Of a DNA stretch of 56,563 nt, positions 8,288-16,354 are shown in pieces. Each line of letters starts with the position of its first letter. Within the stretch, counting starts at the first letter, position 1. Under the pieces are notes generated by a model. That model ran no database searches. It was not told where the DNA came from and worked only from the letters and a program-made list of their open reading frames with translations. The stretch covers positions 1 to 56,563 of the forward strand of contig CALJKV010000025.1 in NCBI GenBank assembly GCA_937974245.1, in the 5' to 3' direction. The stretch is from an uncultured Chloroflexota bacterium. Lineage in GTDB: Bacteria; Chloroflexota; Anaerolineae; Aggregatilineales; Phototrophicaceae. Position numbers and translations under genes: made by a program.

Positions 8288-8509
8288 ATAAGACCCTCCA
8301 CCTGCGCGAATAGCTTCGTTGCTTCAAGTTGGTTGTAAGCTGACCCACCGGGCGATCTGGGCTCTGAATCCCGGAATGTGGATTTTTTGCGTAGTTTTTC
8401 TCAGGCCGCAAATATTTAATTGCCTGGTCTTTGGAATATAGCATACCGCAACTTTCAGTCAGCTGATTCGTAACATTTATACAAATGGCAATCGTTCTTG
8501 AAAGTGGGG

Positions 8510-8881
8510 ATGATGAACAATAATGAGGTGCGCCTTTTTTCAACGCTGATTGTATGGACGGCGATTACGGTAATTGCGATTTCGTTGATGATTTTTAACG
8601 TAGAGTTGGAAGGCTTCATGGCGGTCTTCATACCAATCCTGCTCATCTTAGCTGGGCTGTCGTCCATGCGGTATATCTGGCGGGACTCGAGCCAGGACTC
8701 GCGCAGCGAAAGCGTCGAAAAAGCCAAACGCAAGAGCCGTATTGAACATCTGGTGGCGACGCTGAACGAAGATGAATTGGCCGAACTTCGCAACCGTCTC
8801 ATGGCTGGATATGATGGAGAAGCTGTGCCGCTGGATGACCTGCTGGCGGAGTACGAGCAGGGAGGTCGCCATTCAGGTTAG
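8510..8881 (+). CDS. Small two-helix membrane protein
   Basis: A protein of about 123 residues with two adjacent transmembrane helices (roughly 10-30 and 36-55) and a charged, probably cytoplasmic, helical tail of about 65 residues rich in Glu, Arg and Lys (TLNEDELAELRNRLM). No known family is recognised. A TTG upstream at 8498 is possible, but two ATGs at 8510 and 8513 follow a GTGGGG and give a better start. The 3' end overlaps the convergent RNA methylase gene by nine bases. Confidence 0.7.
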   Translation: MMNNNEVRLFSTLIVWTAITVIAISLMIFNVELEGFMAVFIPILLILAGLSSMRYIWRDSSQDSRSESVEKAKRKSRIEHLVATLNEDELAELRNRLMAGYDGEAVPLDDLLAEYEQGGRHSG

Positions 8882-9643
8882 CGACACGCGCTGCCGCTGC
8901 GCCTCGAACAGAATCACCGCCGCCGCCGCCGCCGCATTGACGGACTCGGTGGCTGCTGCCATTGGGATGTAAACCCGGTTGTTCGTCAGACTTTGCCCTG
9001 CCGCACTCAGGCCATGTGCTTCGCTGCCGATGATGACGCCCCAGGGGCGCCCCCAATCCACGCTGTCGTAGCGGAGTTCACCCCGGCTGTCGGCGGCGTA
9101 CATGGCTAATCCGTGGCAGTACACCTTAATGTCTTCCCATGATTGCTCGACAATGGGTAGACGGAAGTGCGCACCCATCCCGGCACGCAGGGCTTTGGGG
9201 TTATACGGGTCGGCACAGCCCGGCCCCAGCAGCGCGACATCGGTACCCGCCGCGGCTGCGGTGCGCAGCATAGTTCCCACGTTTCCAGGGTCGCTCACCC
9301 CATCCAGCAGCAGCAGTCGCTGTGGTTTGATGGGCGGTTCTGGCTCAGGAATGGGAAAAACCCCAATAATTCCCTGGGGTGTTTGTGTGCCGCTGATATG
9401 GCGCATCACTGTCTCGCTCATCGGCAAGATTGTGCATTCCCAGCGGCGTAACATATCTATGAGCGCCGTCTGAGCGCCGTCCGGCGTATAGAGAATGAAA
9501 TCCGGTTGGTAGCCACTTTCACAAGCATCACGCACCAAACGCACCCCTTCAAGGACGATCTTACGTGCCTTGCGCCGTGTTCGTGTGCGGTTCTGGAGTG
9601 ACTGGATCAGTTTCACTTTTTCATTCTGTAAGCTGATAATCAT
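8873..9643 (-). CDS. TrmH/SpoU-family RNA 2'-O-methyltransferase
   Basis: A 256-residue SPOUT methyltransferase that methylates ribose 2'-OH in rRNA or tRNA using SAM. The N-terminal substrate-binding part (1-100) includes KLIQSLQNRTRTRRKARK, typical of the RlmB-like group. The trefoil-knot catalytic domain has motif 1 DPGNVGTMLRTA, motif 2 IGSEAHGL and motif 3 IPMAAATESVNAAAA. An unusual alanine run (AAAAAAV) sits just after motif 3. The exact target nucleotide cannot be inferred. It ends nine bases inside the convergent membrane-protein gene and has a 200-base AT-rich gap upstream shared with the divergent Clp-like gene. Confidence 0.9.
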   Translation of the reverse strand: MIISLQNEKVKLIQSLQNRTRTRRKARKIVLEGVRLVRDACESGYQPDFILYTPDGAQTALIDMLRRWECTILPMSETVMRHISGTQTPQGIIGVFPIPEPEPPIKPQRLLLLDGVSDPGNVGTMLRTAAAAGTDVALLGPGCADPYNPKALRAGMGAHFRLPIVEQSWEDIKVYCHGLAMYAADSRGELRYDSVDWGRPWGVIIGSEAHGLSAAGQSLTNNRVYIPMAAATESVNAAAAAAVILFEAQRQRVSLT

Positions 9644-9844
9644 GATACTTTGTTGCCGTTTGTTAATTACTGGAAATTTGTCCAGATACTATACTGCATT
9701 TACTGAGTATTTTGTACATTTTACATTCTTTACATAGCTGAATTCTATTTTCGGGCGAATTCGGTCAATCAACCGCTTGTTCCTAAACCTGTTTCGGGTT
9801 AATGTAGGGAGTGTATTGATAATGACCAGAGGACACAGGCCAAC

Positions 9845-12079
9845 ATGGGTAGTTTAAACCCGGATTTATTATCAAAAGACCTTAACGCGGTAATGAATGA
9901 TGCTGTATCGCTCAAAGATGAGTATCGTAAACCGACTTTAATGCCTGAACTGCTGCTACTGGCGCTGCTGCGCCGCCCTGATACCGCTGCTGACCGGGTG
10001 CTATCGAACTTCGCCAGTTCACGCGGCGTTGACCGCGAAAAACTGGAGCGCCAGGTGCATCTGGCTGCCGAAGGCCGACGCGACCAGAATGGCAACCTGG
10101 ATTTCACCGCCAGCGGCAACCGGGCTGTACCGCTTTCCCGGCAAACGATTGTGCTACTGGACGATGCTTTGAGTGTTGCGAATTCAATGGATGAAGTGCG
10201 GATTGATACCGATCATGTGCTGTCCGTGATGTCGGAAAGCACGGTGAGTACCAGCGGTTTGCTGCGCCAGCATGGAATTACTCCCAAGGCAATTAAGGAA
10301 ATCGTCAGCGATTCCAGCCAGATTCGCCGTGCCAGTGGCACAACGGAAGATTTCGTTGCCTCCGCCAAAATCGGCAAACTGCGGGCAGTCTACTTCCGTG
10401 AGGATTTACTGCGGGACATCATCAATATTCTGTCACAGGCCGTCAACCGGCATGTGATTCTGGTGGGGCCGGATGGCGTGGGCAAGCGTACCCTGGCATA
10501 CAGCCTGGGACTCTTGATGTCGGAAGGTAAGGGGCCAACCGGTTTGAACAGTGTCGTCCAGGTGGATGAAACCGCGCTGCTTGATAGTGACCAGAAGGCG
10601 ATTCGCGCCGGGATGAATCAGGCGCGGGGCGGTATCCTGTTTATCCCGCACCTGCACCGCTTTTTCGGTGGGCCGATTAAAGCCGAGTTCAGCAAAGCGA
10701 CCCCGCTGATCCAGAAAGCGTTTCTGGCTGATGATCCGGTGATTATTGGTTCAACCAGCGAGATCGAATACAATCAGCGGATTGCGTCGGTCAGCGCGAT
10801 TACTGAAAACAGCCAGGTTATCCGTGTGCCGGAACCATCCGTCGAGGAAACAATTGAAATTCTGAAGATCATGAAACCGCATTTTGAGGCGGATTACAGC
10901 CTGGAAGTCAAGGAAGATGCGCTGGAACTGGCGGCACGTTTCGCCAAGCGTTACCTTTCTGCCACGCCGCTGCCACGTAGTGCGGAACATCTGCTGCACC
11001 GTACTGCGGCGATGGTCAGCATGAGTCAACAGAGTCACCTGGCCTTCAAGCCAGAACTGATTGATGAAAACCTGGATGCGGAAGATGTGACACTGACGGC
11101 CAGCCAGATGACTGGCATCCCGGTGAGCAAACTGGGTGAGGATGAACGTCTGCGTTATGCCAGTATGGTCGAACACCTGAAGGAACGGATCATTGGGCAA
11201 GACCAGGCAGTGCTGGCAGTCAGCCGGGCGATCAAGACCGCCCGTGTGGGACTGAAAGACCCGAAGCGCCCGATTGGGGCTTTCCTCTTCCTGGGGCCGA
11301 CGGGCGTGGGTAAGACCGAGTTGGCGAAGGCGCTGGCGGAATTCATGTTTGGCGATGAGGAAGCCACGCTGCCGCTCGATATGAGCGAGTTCAAGGATGA
11401 AGCCAGCCTGAATCGCCTGTTAGGGTCGCCCAGCGGGTACGTGGACAGCGAGGCCGGGGGGCAGCTTACCGAACGCGTTCGCCAGCAACCGTATATCATC
11501 GTATTGTTTGATGAGGTGGAAAAAGCCCATCCGCGCGTGTTGGATATTCTGCTTCAGATGATTGAGGAAGGGCGCGTGACCGATGGGCGCGGCGGCACTG
11601 TCACCTTTAGCGAGACGGTGATTATTCTCACGAGCAACCTGGGGGCGCATGAACTGGCTGTCCCGGTGATTACCGATGAAATCCGTGACGGAGCGATGGA
11701 AGAAGTTCGCGAGTTCTTCCGCCCGGAATTCCTCAACCGTTTGGATGAAGTGATTATGTTCAATGCGCTTTCGCCAGAGGACCTAGGAAGTATTCTCAAG
11801 CTCTTGCTGAAGAAAGAGAATAAGATGGCTGCTGAGCGCGGCCTTAAACTGGAATTCACGGATGCTTCTTTGGTGTGGATGCTGGCGAAGAATGACGAGC
11901 CGGAATACGGGGCGCGTCCGCTGCGGCGTATCATCCGGCGCTTTGTGCGCGAACCGCTGGCGGATTTCTTGTTGAAAGCCAACCCGCCTGCCGGGACGGT
12001 GGTACGGATTGACGCCGACGAACAGGATTTGAAGTTCGCGGCTATCGTGGATGGTAAAGAAGTTACGGTAGGGGAGTAG
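9845..12079 (+). CDS. Clp-like AAA+ unfoldase with degenerate D1 domain
   Basis: A 744-residue Hsp100-type protein: Clp N-domain (1-155), D1 (about 185-415) and D2 (about 425-744). D1 has lost its catalytic residues. Walker A reads GPDGVGKR, with Arg215 where Ser/Thr should be. Walker B reads ILFIPH instead of ILFIDE. The usual arginine-finger motif ERRF is TENS, and no KYRG pore loop is seen. D2 is intact: GPTGVGKT (484-491), LFDE (554-557), pore loop GYVD (531-534), sensor 1 TSN, finger FRPEFLNR and sensor 2 GARPLRR. The middle domain of ClpB/ClpC is absent, as is an IGF/IGL-type ClpP-docking tripeptide between TSN and FRPEF. It should hydrolyse ATP in D2 only and act without ClpP. A TIR gene follows 24 bases downstream. 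Confidence 0.88.
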   Translation: MGSLNPDLLSKDLNAVMNDAVSLKDEYRKPTLMPELLLLALLRRPDTAADRVLSNFASSRGVDREKLERQVHLAAEGRRDQNGNLDFTASGNRAVPLSRQTIVLLDDALSVANSMDEVRIDTDHVLSVMSESTVSTSGLLRQHGITPKAIKEIVSDSSQIRRASGTTEDFVASAKIGKLRAVYFREDLLRDIINILSQAVNRHVILVGPDGVGKRTLAYSLGLLMSEGKGPTGLNSVVQVDETALLDSDQKAIRAGMNQARGGILFIPHLHRFFGGPIKAEFSKATPLIQKAFLADDPVIIGSTSEIEYNQRIASVSAITENSQVIRVPEPSVEETIEILKIMKPHFEADYSLEVKEDALELAARFAKRYLSATPLPRSAEHLLHRTAAMVSMSQQSHLAFKPELIDENLDAEDVTLTASQMTGIPVSKLGEDERLRYASMVEHLKERIIGQDQAVLAVSRAIKTARVGLKDPKRPIGAFLFLGPTGVGKTELAKALAEFMFGDEEATLPLDMSEFKDEASLNRLLGSPSGYVDSEAGGQLTERVRQQPYIIVLFDEVEKAHPRVLDILLQMIEEGRVTDGRGGTVTFSETVIILTSNLGAHELAVPVITDEIRDGAMEEVREFFRPEFLNRLDEVIMFNALSPEDLGSILKLLLKKENKMAAERGLKLEFTDASLVWMLAKNDEPEYGARPLRRIIRRFVREPLADFLLKANPPAGTVVRIDADEQDLKFAAIVDGKEVTVGE

Positions 12080-12103
12080 GTGGAAACCATCGGAGAGATG
12101 TGA

Positions 12104-12976
12104 ATGATGCGCGTCTTCTTGAGTTATCCCTACCAGGACGAACAGAAGGCCAGAGAAATCGCCAAGGGGCTTCAAGCTGCGGGTTTTGATATCTGGACGT
12201 TTTTTGCAAAAGTTCCCCAGGGAACGGATTATGCCAGCACCCAGATACTGATTCAGAATGCCATTGAAGAGACGGATATCATGCTGATTCTGACATCCAG
12301 CCACACACGGCGTTCTCGTGGTATTCAGCGTGAAATCGTGTACGCTCAGAATCGTGGGGTTCAACTCCTTGCTCTCATCATAGGCGAGGGCAGCCCGTAT
12401 GATTTGCTACCGCTGAATCTGCTTAACGCCGATCAGTTTGACCTGACCCAGAATGATTTGAAAGAGCTTGTTCGCCTACTTAAAAGCGAGATCACACATA
12501 ACATACCAGAGCGTCCACCGGTTTCCGAATCACAACTTGAGCAAGACCGGAAGCGTATCCTGAGCGATGTGCCAGTGGCGCGTATCTTTATTGCATATTC
12601 ACACCACCAGCGCCACCTGGCGAAAGGCCTAGCAGAACTGTTGATCGGGCATGGTAAAGCGATTTTCTACGACGCTAAAATCAAAGCCGGGGCCAGCTGG
12701 CGGCAGACGATTCAGCGGGCATTGGACGATGCTACCCATGTTGTCGTGATCTGGACGTCAGACGCCGCTAATTCCGACGAAGTGGAGCGGGAAGTCAGCT
12801 ATGCGTTAGCCAAAGGCAAGGTGATTGTTCCCATACTGGGCAAAGAAATCCCCGAACTGCCGTATCACCTGCACGGCCTGCATTATATTGTGCTGGCCGA
12901 TAACCTGGCCCAGATCGAAGGGATGTTGCTGAAGGCGATTGAGCAGTTTTCCGGTGACGAGGACATCTGGCAGTAA
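12104..12976 (+). CDS. Tandem TIR-domain protein
   Basis: A 290-residue soluble protein made of two TIR domains. The first (about 3-100) starts RVFLSYPYQDEQ, and its candidate catalytic glutamate is Glu77 in QREIVYA. The second (about 158-275) starts RIFIAYSHHQRH, with Glu230 in VEREVSYA. TIR domains bind or cleave NAD+ or assemble signalling complexes; both copies keep the glutamate position, so NADase activity is possible but unproven. A GGAGAG lies before the ATG. The gene sits between the Clp-like gene (24-base gap) and an unknown gene (one-base gap), so the three almost certainly form an operon. No transmembrane helix or other effector domain is present. Confidence 0.88.
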   Translation: MMRVFLSYPYQDEQKAREIAKGLQAAGFDIWTFFAKVPQGTDYASTQILIQNAIEETDIMLILTSSHTRRSRGIQREIVYAQNRGVQLLALIIGEGSPYDLLPLNLLNADQFDLTQNDLKELVRLLKSEITHNIPERPPVSESQLEQDRKRILSDVPVARIFIAYSHHQRHLAKGLAELLIGHGKAIFYDAKIKAGASWRQTIQRALDDATHVVVIWTSDAANSDEVEREVSYALAKGKVIVPILGKEIPELPYHLHGLHYIVLADNLAQIEGMLLKAIEQFSGDEDIWQ

Positions 12977-12977
12977 T

Positions 12978-13553
12978 ATGAACGAAACTGTTGCTTCCCG
13001 ACCATTGCCCAAACGCCCGGAATACGGCTTGCTTGCCTGGCAAGCGACGATGGGGTATATGCATACACAGTACAAGTTGGATGCGGTCTTGACGGTTCAT
13101 GTTTATGGTCTGGATGATGGTGTAGGTTGGTCCGCTGAAGCCGATTGGGGACGGAATCATGAGGCTGTTGCCGATTGTCCGTCGCTTCCTCACGCCCTGC
13201 GAGATTTATGGAAGCAGATCGCCAGCCGGCATGTGATTTTCGAGACGAAAGAGGCGCTCATTAAGCGCCCAGCCAATTATTCCGAAAACGAATGGCTAGA
13301 TTCCGTTACGCAGGAAGTGCTTGAGCATCTGGTGCTGACAACCGCTGCGATTTTCCTGGCGGATTGGCGGATTACGCTGGTTTACCGCCCGGTAGAAAGC
13401 CCGGATATGCGCTGGCGGGCGCAGCTAAAGGCCGATAAGCTGCAAATAACCGAGCAGCAGGTCACGCTGTGTGATGCTTGCCGGAGTTTATACCGCCACG
13501 CCGCGCCGGAATTCGCTGCCCGTACTGGCAACCATTCTGATGATCTGGCGTGA
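12978..13553 (+). CDS. Unknown protein, third gene of the Clp-TIR cassette
   Basis: A 191-residue soluble protein of no recognised family. ATG 12978 is preferred over an upstream TTG at 12939, because it follows the TIR stop codon by one base. Visible features are a mixed alpha/beta N-terminal part with DAVLTVHVYG and VGWSAEADW, a helical stretch with LVLTTAAIFLADW, and a C-terminal basic/Cys region (CDACRSLYRH). There is no signal peptide, membrane segment or metal-binding cluster beyond CDAC. Tight coupling to the TIR gene suggests it works with the Clp-like and TIR proteins, perhaps as an adaptor or regulator; that is inference. Confidence 0.75.
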   Translation: MNETVASRPLPKRPEYGLLAWQATMGYMHTQYKLDAVLTVHVYGLDDGVGWSAEADWGRNHEAVADCPSLPHALRDLWKQIASRHVIFETKEALIKRPANYSENEWLDSVTQEVLEHLVLTTAAIFLADWRITLVYRPVESPDMRWRAQLKADKLQITEQQVTLCDACRSLYRHAAPEFAARTGNHSDDLA

Positions 13554-13620
13554 TGGGCGGTCCTGCTGTATTGGTGTGAGGTTGGTTTTTATTTGAACGA
13601 ACAAATGAAGGAGCTTGTAT

Positions 13621-15039
13621 ATGGCGCAGCTTGATACTTCGATTTTTCGTAAATATGATATTCGTGGCATGGTGGGTGGCGATAACCCCCAGCTAACCCC
13701 TGATTTAGCCCGCCTGGTGGGGAAGGCACTGGGTACATACTTACCCAAACACTTCCAAACAGAACGCGTATTTGTGGGCTGTGATAACCGTCCTTCGTCG
13801 GAAGGGTTGCGGCAGGCGATGATGGAAGGAATCGCCTCAACCGGTCTGAACGTGACCGATATCGGCCCAGTGCTGACGCCGACTGTATATTTCGCCTCGG
13901 CCAGCTACGGCGAACGCGGCGCGGGCGTGATGATTACCGGCAGCCACCTGGATACGCGCTACAACGGCATCAAGATGGCCTATGGCAAACTCGCGCTGGC
14001 TGACCAGCAGATTCAGGAACTCCTCACTATTATCCAGGCCGAAGCTTTTACAGTGGGGCAGGGCGAGATTGCCAAGGACTATGACATGATTCACCGTCAC
14101 ATGGACGCAATCGGCCAGAAGGTGAAACTCGCCAAGCCGATGACCGTTGTGATGGATGCCGGTAACGGGTTAAGCGGCACGTATGTCCCGGCACTGCTGG
14201 AAAAACTGGGCGTCAAGGTAACCTGCTTGTTCTGTGAATCGGACGGTACATACCCTAATCATCTTCCCAACCCGGAAGACCCGGAGATGACCAAAGACCT
14301 GGAAAAGAAGGTTGTGGAAGTTGGGGCAGACATGGGGCTGGCCTTTGACGGCGACTCCGATCGGTGTGGCTTCATTGATAATCACGGCCACCATATCGCA
14401 GCTGACCGGCTGCTGGCCCTGCTGGCGCGTGACCTCCTCACCCGGCACCCCGGCGCATCCATTATTTTTGACGTGAAGGCGTCGCAGGCGCTCCCTGACG
14501 AGATTAAGAAGCATGGTGGCAAGCCGGTGATGTGGAAGTCCGGCCACAGCCTGATGAAGCTCAAGATGAACGAGATTAAGTCGCCCCTGGGCGGTGAGGT
14601 CAGCGGCCATCTGTTTATCGGTGAGGAATACTTCGGCTTTGATGATGCGCCGCTGGTGGCGCTCAAGGCCCTGGAGATTATGTCCAAGACTGACAAAACG
14701 ATTGCTGAGATTTTCGACGAAATTCCCAAGCTGGTTGCCACACCGGAGATTATTCTGCCAACGCCGGATAATGTGAAATTCGCCATCATTGATGAGTTCC
14801 AGCAGGAGCTTTCCAGGAATTATGAAGTGGTGGATGTCGATGGGGCGCGGGCGATTTTCGAGCACGGGTGGGGACTGGTACGCGCCAGCAATACGCAGCC
14901 GGCCATCACGCTGCGCTTTGAGGCTTATGAGCGCCCGCAGCTGGTAGAGTACATGCGGCGCTTCAAGGTGCTGCTGGATCGTCACCCGGAGATTGACCAG
15001 ACGAAGTTTGATGCGCAGGTCAAGGCATTCAGCAGCTAA
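13621..15039 (+). CDS. Phosphomannomutase/phosphoglucomutase
   Basis: A 472-residue alpha-D-phosphohexomutase that interconverts hexose 1- and 6-phosphates for sugar-nucleotide synthesis. The phosphoserine is Ser108 in ITGSHLDTRYNG, where the family more often has TASHNPxxYNG. The metal loop FDGDSDR carries Asp243, Asp245 and Asp247. The sugar-binding loop GEVSGH is at 325-330, and the C-terminal phosphate-binding domain has RASNTQPAI. ATG 13621 has AAGGAG seven bases upstream; a TTG at 13615 is less likely. It may supply precursors for the glycan cluster that begins at 16.3 kb on the other strand. Confidence 0.92.
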   Translation: MAQLDTSIFRKYDIRGMVGGDNPQLTPDLARLVGKALGTYLPKHFQTERVFVGCDNRPSSEGLRQAMMEGIASTGLNVTDIGPVLTPTVYFASASYGERGAGVMITGSHLDTRYNGIKMAYGKLALADQQIQELLTIIQAEAFTVGQGEIAKDYDMIHRHMDAIGQKVKLAKPMTVVMDAGNGLSGTYVPALLEKLGVKVTCLFCESDGTYPNHLPNPEDPEMTKDLEKKVVEVGADMGLAFDGDSDRCGFIDNHGHHIAADRLLALLARDLLTRHPGASIIFDVKASQALPDEIKKHGGKPVMWKSGHSLMKLKMNEIKSPLGGEVSGHLFIGEEYFGFDDAPLVALKALEIMSKTDKTIAEIFDEIPKLVATPEIILPTPDNVKFAIIDEFQQELSRNYEVVDVDGARAIFEHGWGLVRASNTQPAITLRFEAYERPQLVEYMRRFKVLLDRHPEIDQTKFDAQVKAFSS

Positions 15040-15321
15040 CGGAGACCATTCCTGCCTGGTGACAAGGCACAATGGGGCGATTTATGCAGTGGTTGTGCTG
15101 CCTGGCATGGCCTGATTGCGGCAAATTGCCCTCCGAAATGTGGTTCAGACCTATCCATACGGGAAAAAATCAGGCGTTTTTGCAACAAAGTGGATTTTCG
15201 CTGCAATTGCTGCAATTGCTGCAAACCGGGTTCTCAGCCGCTAGTTTTCAGTGTTTAGTTGGTGGTTGTCCGTTCTCAGTCGGCGATGGTCAGTCATGGG
15301 TAATTAGTGCTCGCTATCGGT

Positions 15322-15345
15322 GGGCGTGCTGTAGCCCGCCCTTAC
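15322..15345. repeat. GTAGGGGC-type palindromic element, copy 1
   Basis: GGGCGTGCT then GTAGCCCGCCCTTAC forms an imperfect hairpin. It resembles the elements at 19591, 24903 and 48917, which share a G-rich arm and a CCC(C/G/T)TAC end. Confidence 0.45.
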
Positions 15346-15473
15346 AGTCACCAGCATAGCACAAAACGGGTCGTAAAAGGTGAGCAAATGCTCGAATCTT
15401 TGTTCAAATCTTTGTTCAGTTTGGCCGCTGGCCGTTAGCCTCTAGCTGCTGGCTTGTGGGACGAAGGGGGGAA

Positions 15474-15537
15474 ATAGCTGGTTAGCTTGATAGCTGGTTA
15501 GCTTGATAGCCGGTTAGCCGGATAGCTGGTTAGCCTG
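15474..15537. repeat. Four tandem 16-base repeats
   Basis: The unit ATAGCTGGTTAGCTTG occurs at 15474 and 15490 exactly. Variant copies are at 15506 (ATAGCCGGTTAGCCGG) and 15522 (ATAGCTGGTTAGCCTG). The copies are contiguous, with no spacers, and the unit itself is a near-tandem of TAGCTGGT and TAGCTTGA. Confidence 0.9.
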
Positions 15538-15553
15538 AGACGTATTCAAAAGG

Positions 15554-15583
15554 AGAGGCACAGTGCAAGCCGTGTCTCTTTTT
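15554..15583 (+). terminator. Rho-independent terminator
   Basis: AGAGGCAC (15554-15561) pairs with GTGTCTCT (15572-15579), one G-T wobble, followed by a T-run to 15583. It lies about 70 bases before the next plus-strand gene and insulates it from the phosphomutase transcript. Confidence 0.75.
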
Positions 15584-15652
15584 GTGTACAATCAGGGTGT
15601 AGCTGCAAAAACGCCTTTCTGACGGATACTTAGAGGATAACTGTTACCCACT

Positions 15653-16354
15653 ATGACCGATCACTTTCAGAATATTTACGCCAATCATGCCGCCGAGTAC
15701 GAGGCGCTCATCGCCCGCGAGGACTACAAGGGCAACATCCTGGCCGCGTTGCAGGACATCCGCCCGCTGGCCGGGCTGGAAGTCGTGGAGTTCGGCGCGG
15801 GGACGGGGCGATTGACGCGCCTGCTGGCCCCACAGGTGAAACGCATCCAGGCATTTGACTCTTCGGCGCACATGCTGGCCGAGGCTGAATCTCAGATGCA
15901 GAAAACCGGCCAGACAAACTGGGCGCTGGAGGTCGCTGAAAATCACGCCCTTCCGGTGGAGGCTGGCAGTGCTGACATCACCATCCAGGGGTGGAGTTTC
16001 GGCCACTGCTGCGGCTGGTATCCCGGCTCGTGGAAAGATGAAATCGGCAAGGCGATTGCCGAAATGAAGCGCGTGACCCGCCCTGGCGGGACGCTCATCA
16101 TGCTAGAAACACAGGGAACAGGCCGGGAGACGCCCGCGCCGCCCACGCCTGCGTTGGCCGCTTATTACGCCTGGGTGGAAAAGGAACTTGGTTTCTCCTC
16201 AGCCTGGATTCGCACTGATTATCAGTTCGAGTCGCTGGCGGAAGCCGAGCGACTCACACGCTTCTTCTTCGGGGATGAGATGGCGAACGAAGTGGTACAG
16301 CGCAAATGGGTGATCCTGCCGGAATGCACCGGTATCTGGTGGCTAACGCGCTAA
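15653..16354 (+). CDS. Class I SAM-dependent methyltransferase
   Basis: A 233-residue Rossmann-fold methyltransferase. Motif I is VVEFGAGTGRLTRLL (about 44-58), the acidic strand-2 end is IQAFDSS, and the post-III region MKRVTRPGGTLIMLET (about 140-155) is typical of the UbiE/Methyltransf_11 type. An odd HCCGWYPGSW segment lies between motifs III and IV. The substrate is unknown. The gene is preceded by its own terminator-insulated region and overlaps the convergent GT4 gene by 12 bases, so the two 3' ends are interlocked. Confidence 0.85.
   Translation: MTDHFQNIYANHAAEYEALIAREDYKGNILAALQDIRPLAGLEVVEFGAGTGRLTRLLAPQVKRIQAFDSSAHMLAEAESQMQKTGQTNWALEVAENHALPVEAGSADITIQGWSFGHCCGWYPGSWKDEIGKAIAEMKRVTRPGGTLIMLETQGTGRETPAPPTPALAAYYAWVEKELGFSSAWIRTDYQFESLAEAERLTRFFFGDEMANEVVQRKWVILPECTGIWWLTR

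Larger units (their letters stand above)
15040..15652. other. 613-base intergenic region full of repeats
   Basis: No gene is called. It holds two and a half copies of CTGCAATTG (15201-15224), a degenerate CAGT-rich stretch (about 15237-15300), a GTAGGGGC-family palindrome (15322-15345), a four-copy 16-base tandem repeat (15474-15537) and an intrinsic terminator (15554-15583). A 95-codon ORF at 15072-15359 runs through the repeats and is not credible. Confidence 0.65.

Noticed and set aside
9845..12079. Ordinary ClpB or ClpC
   Set aside because: D1 catalytic motifs, the middle domain and the ClpP tripeptide are missing, so neither standard label is safe.
14170..15072. 300-codon minus-strand ORF opposite the phosphohexomutase
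   Set aside because: Shadow of a gene with all catalytic motifs in place.
15474..15537. CRISPR array
   Set aside because: The 16-base units are contiguous, without unique spacers, and no cas gene is near.
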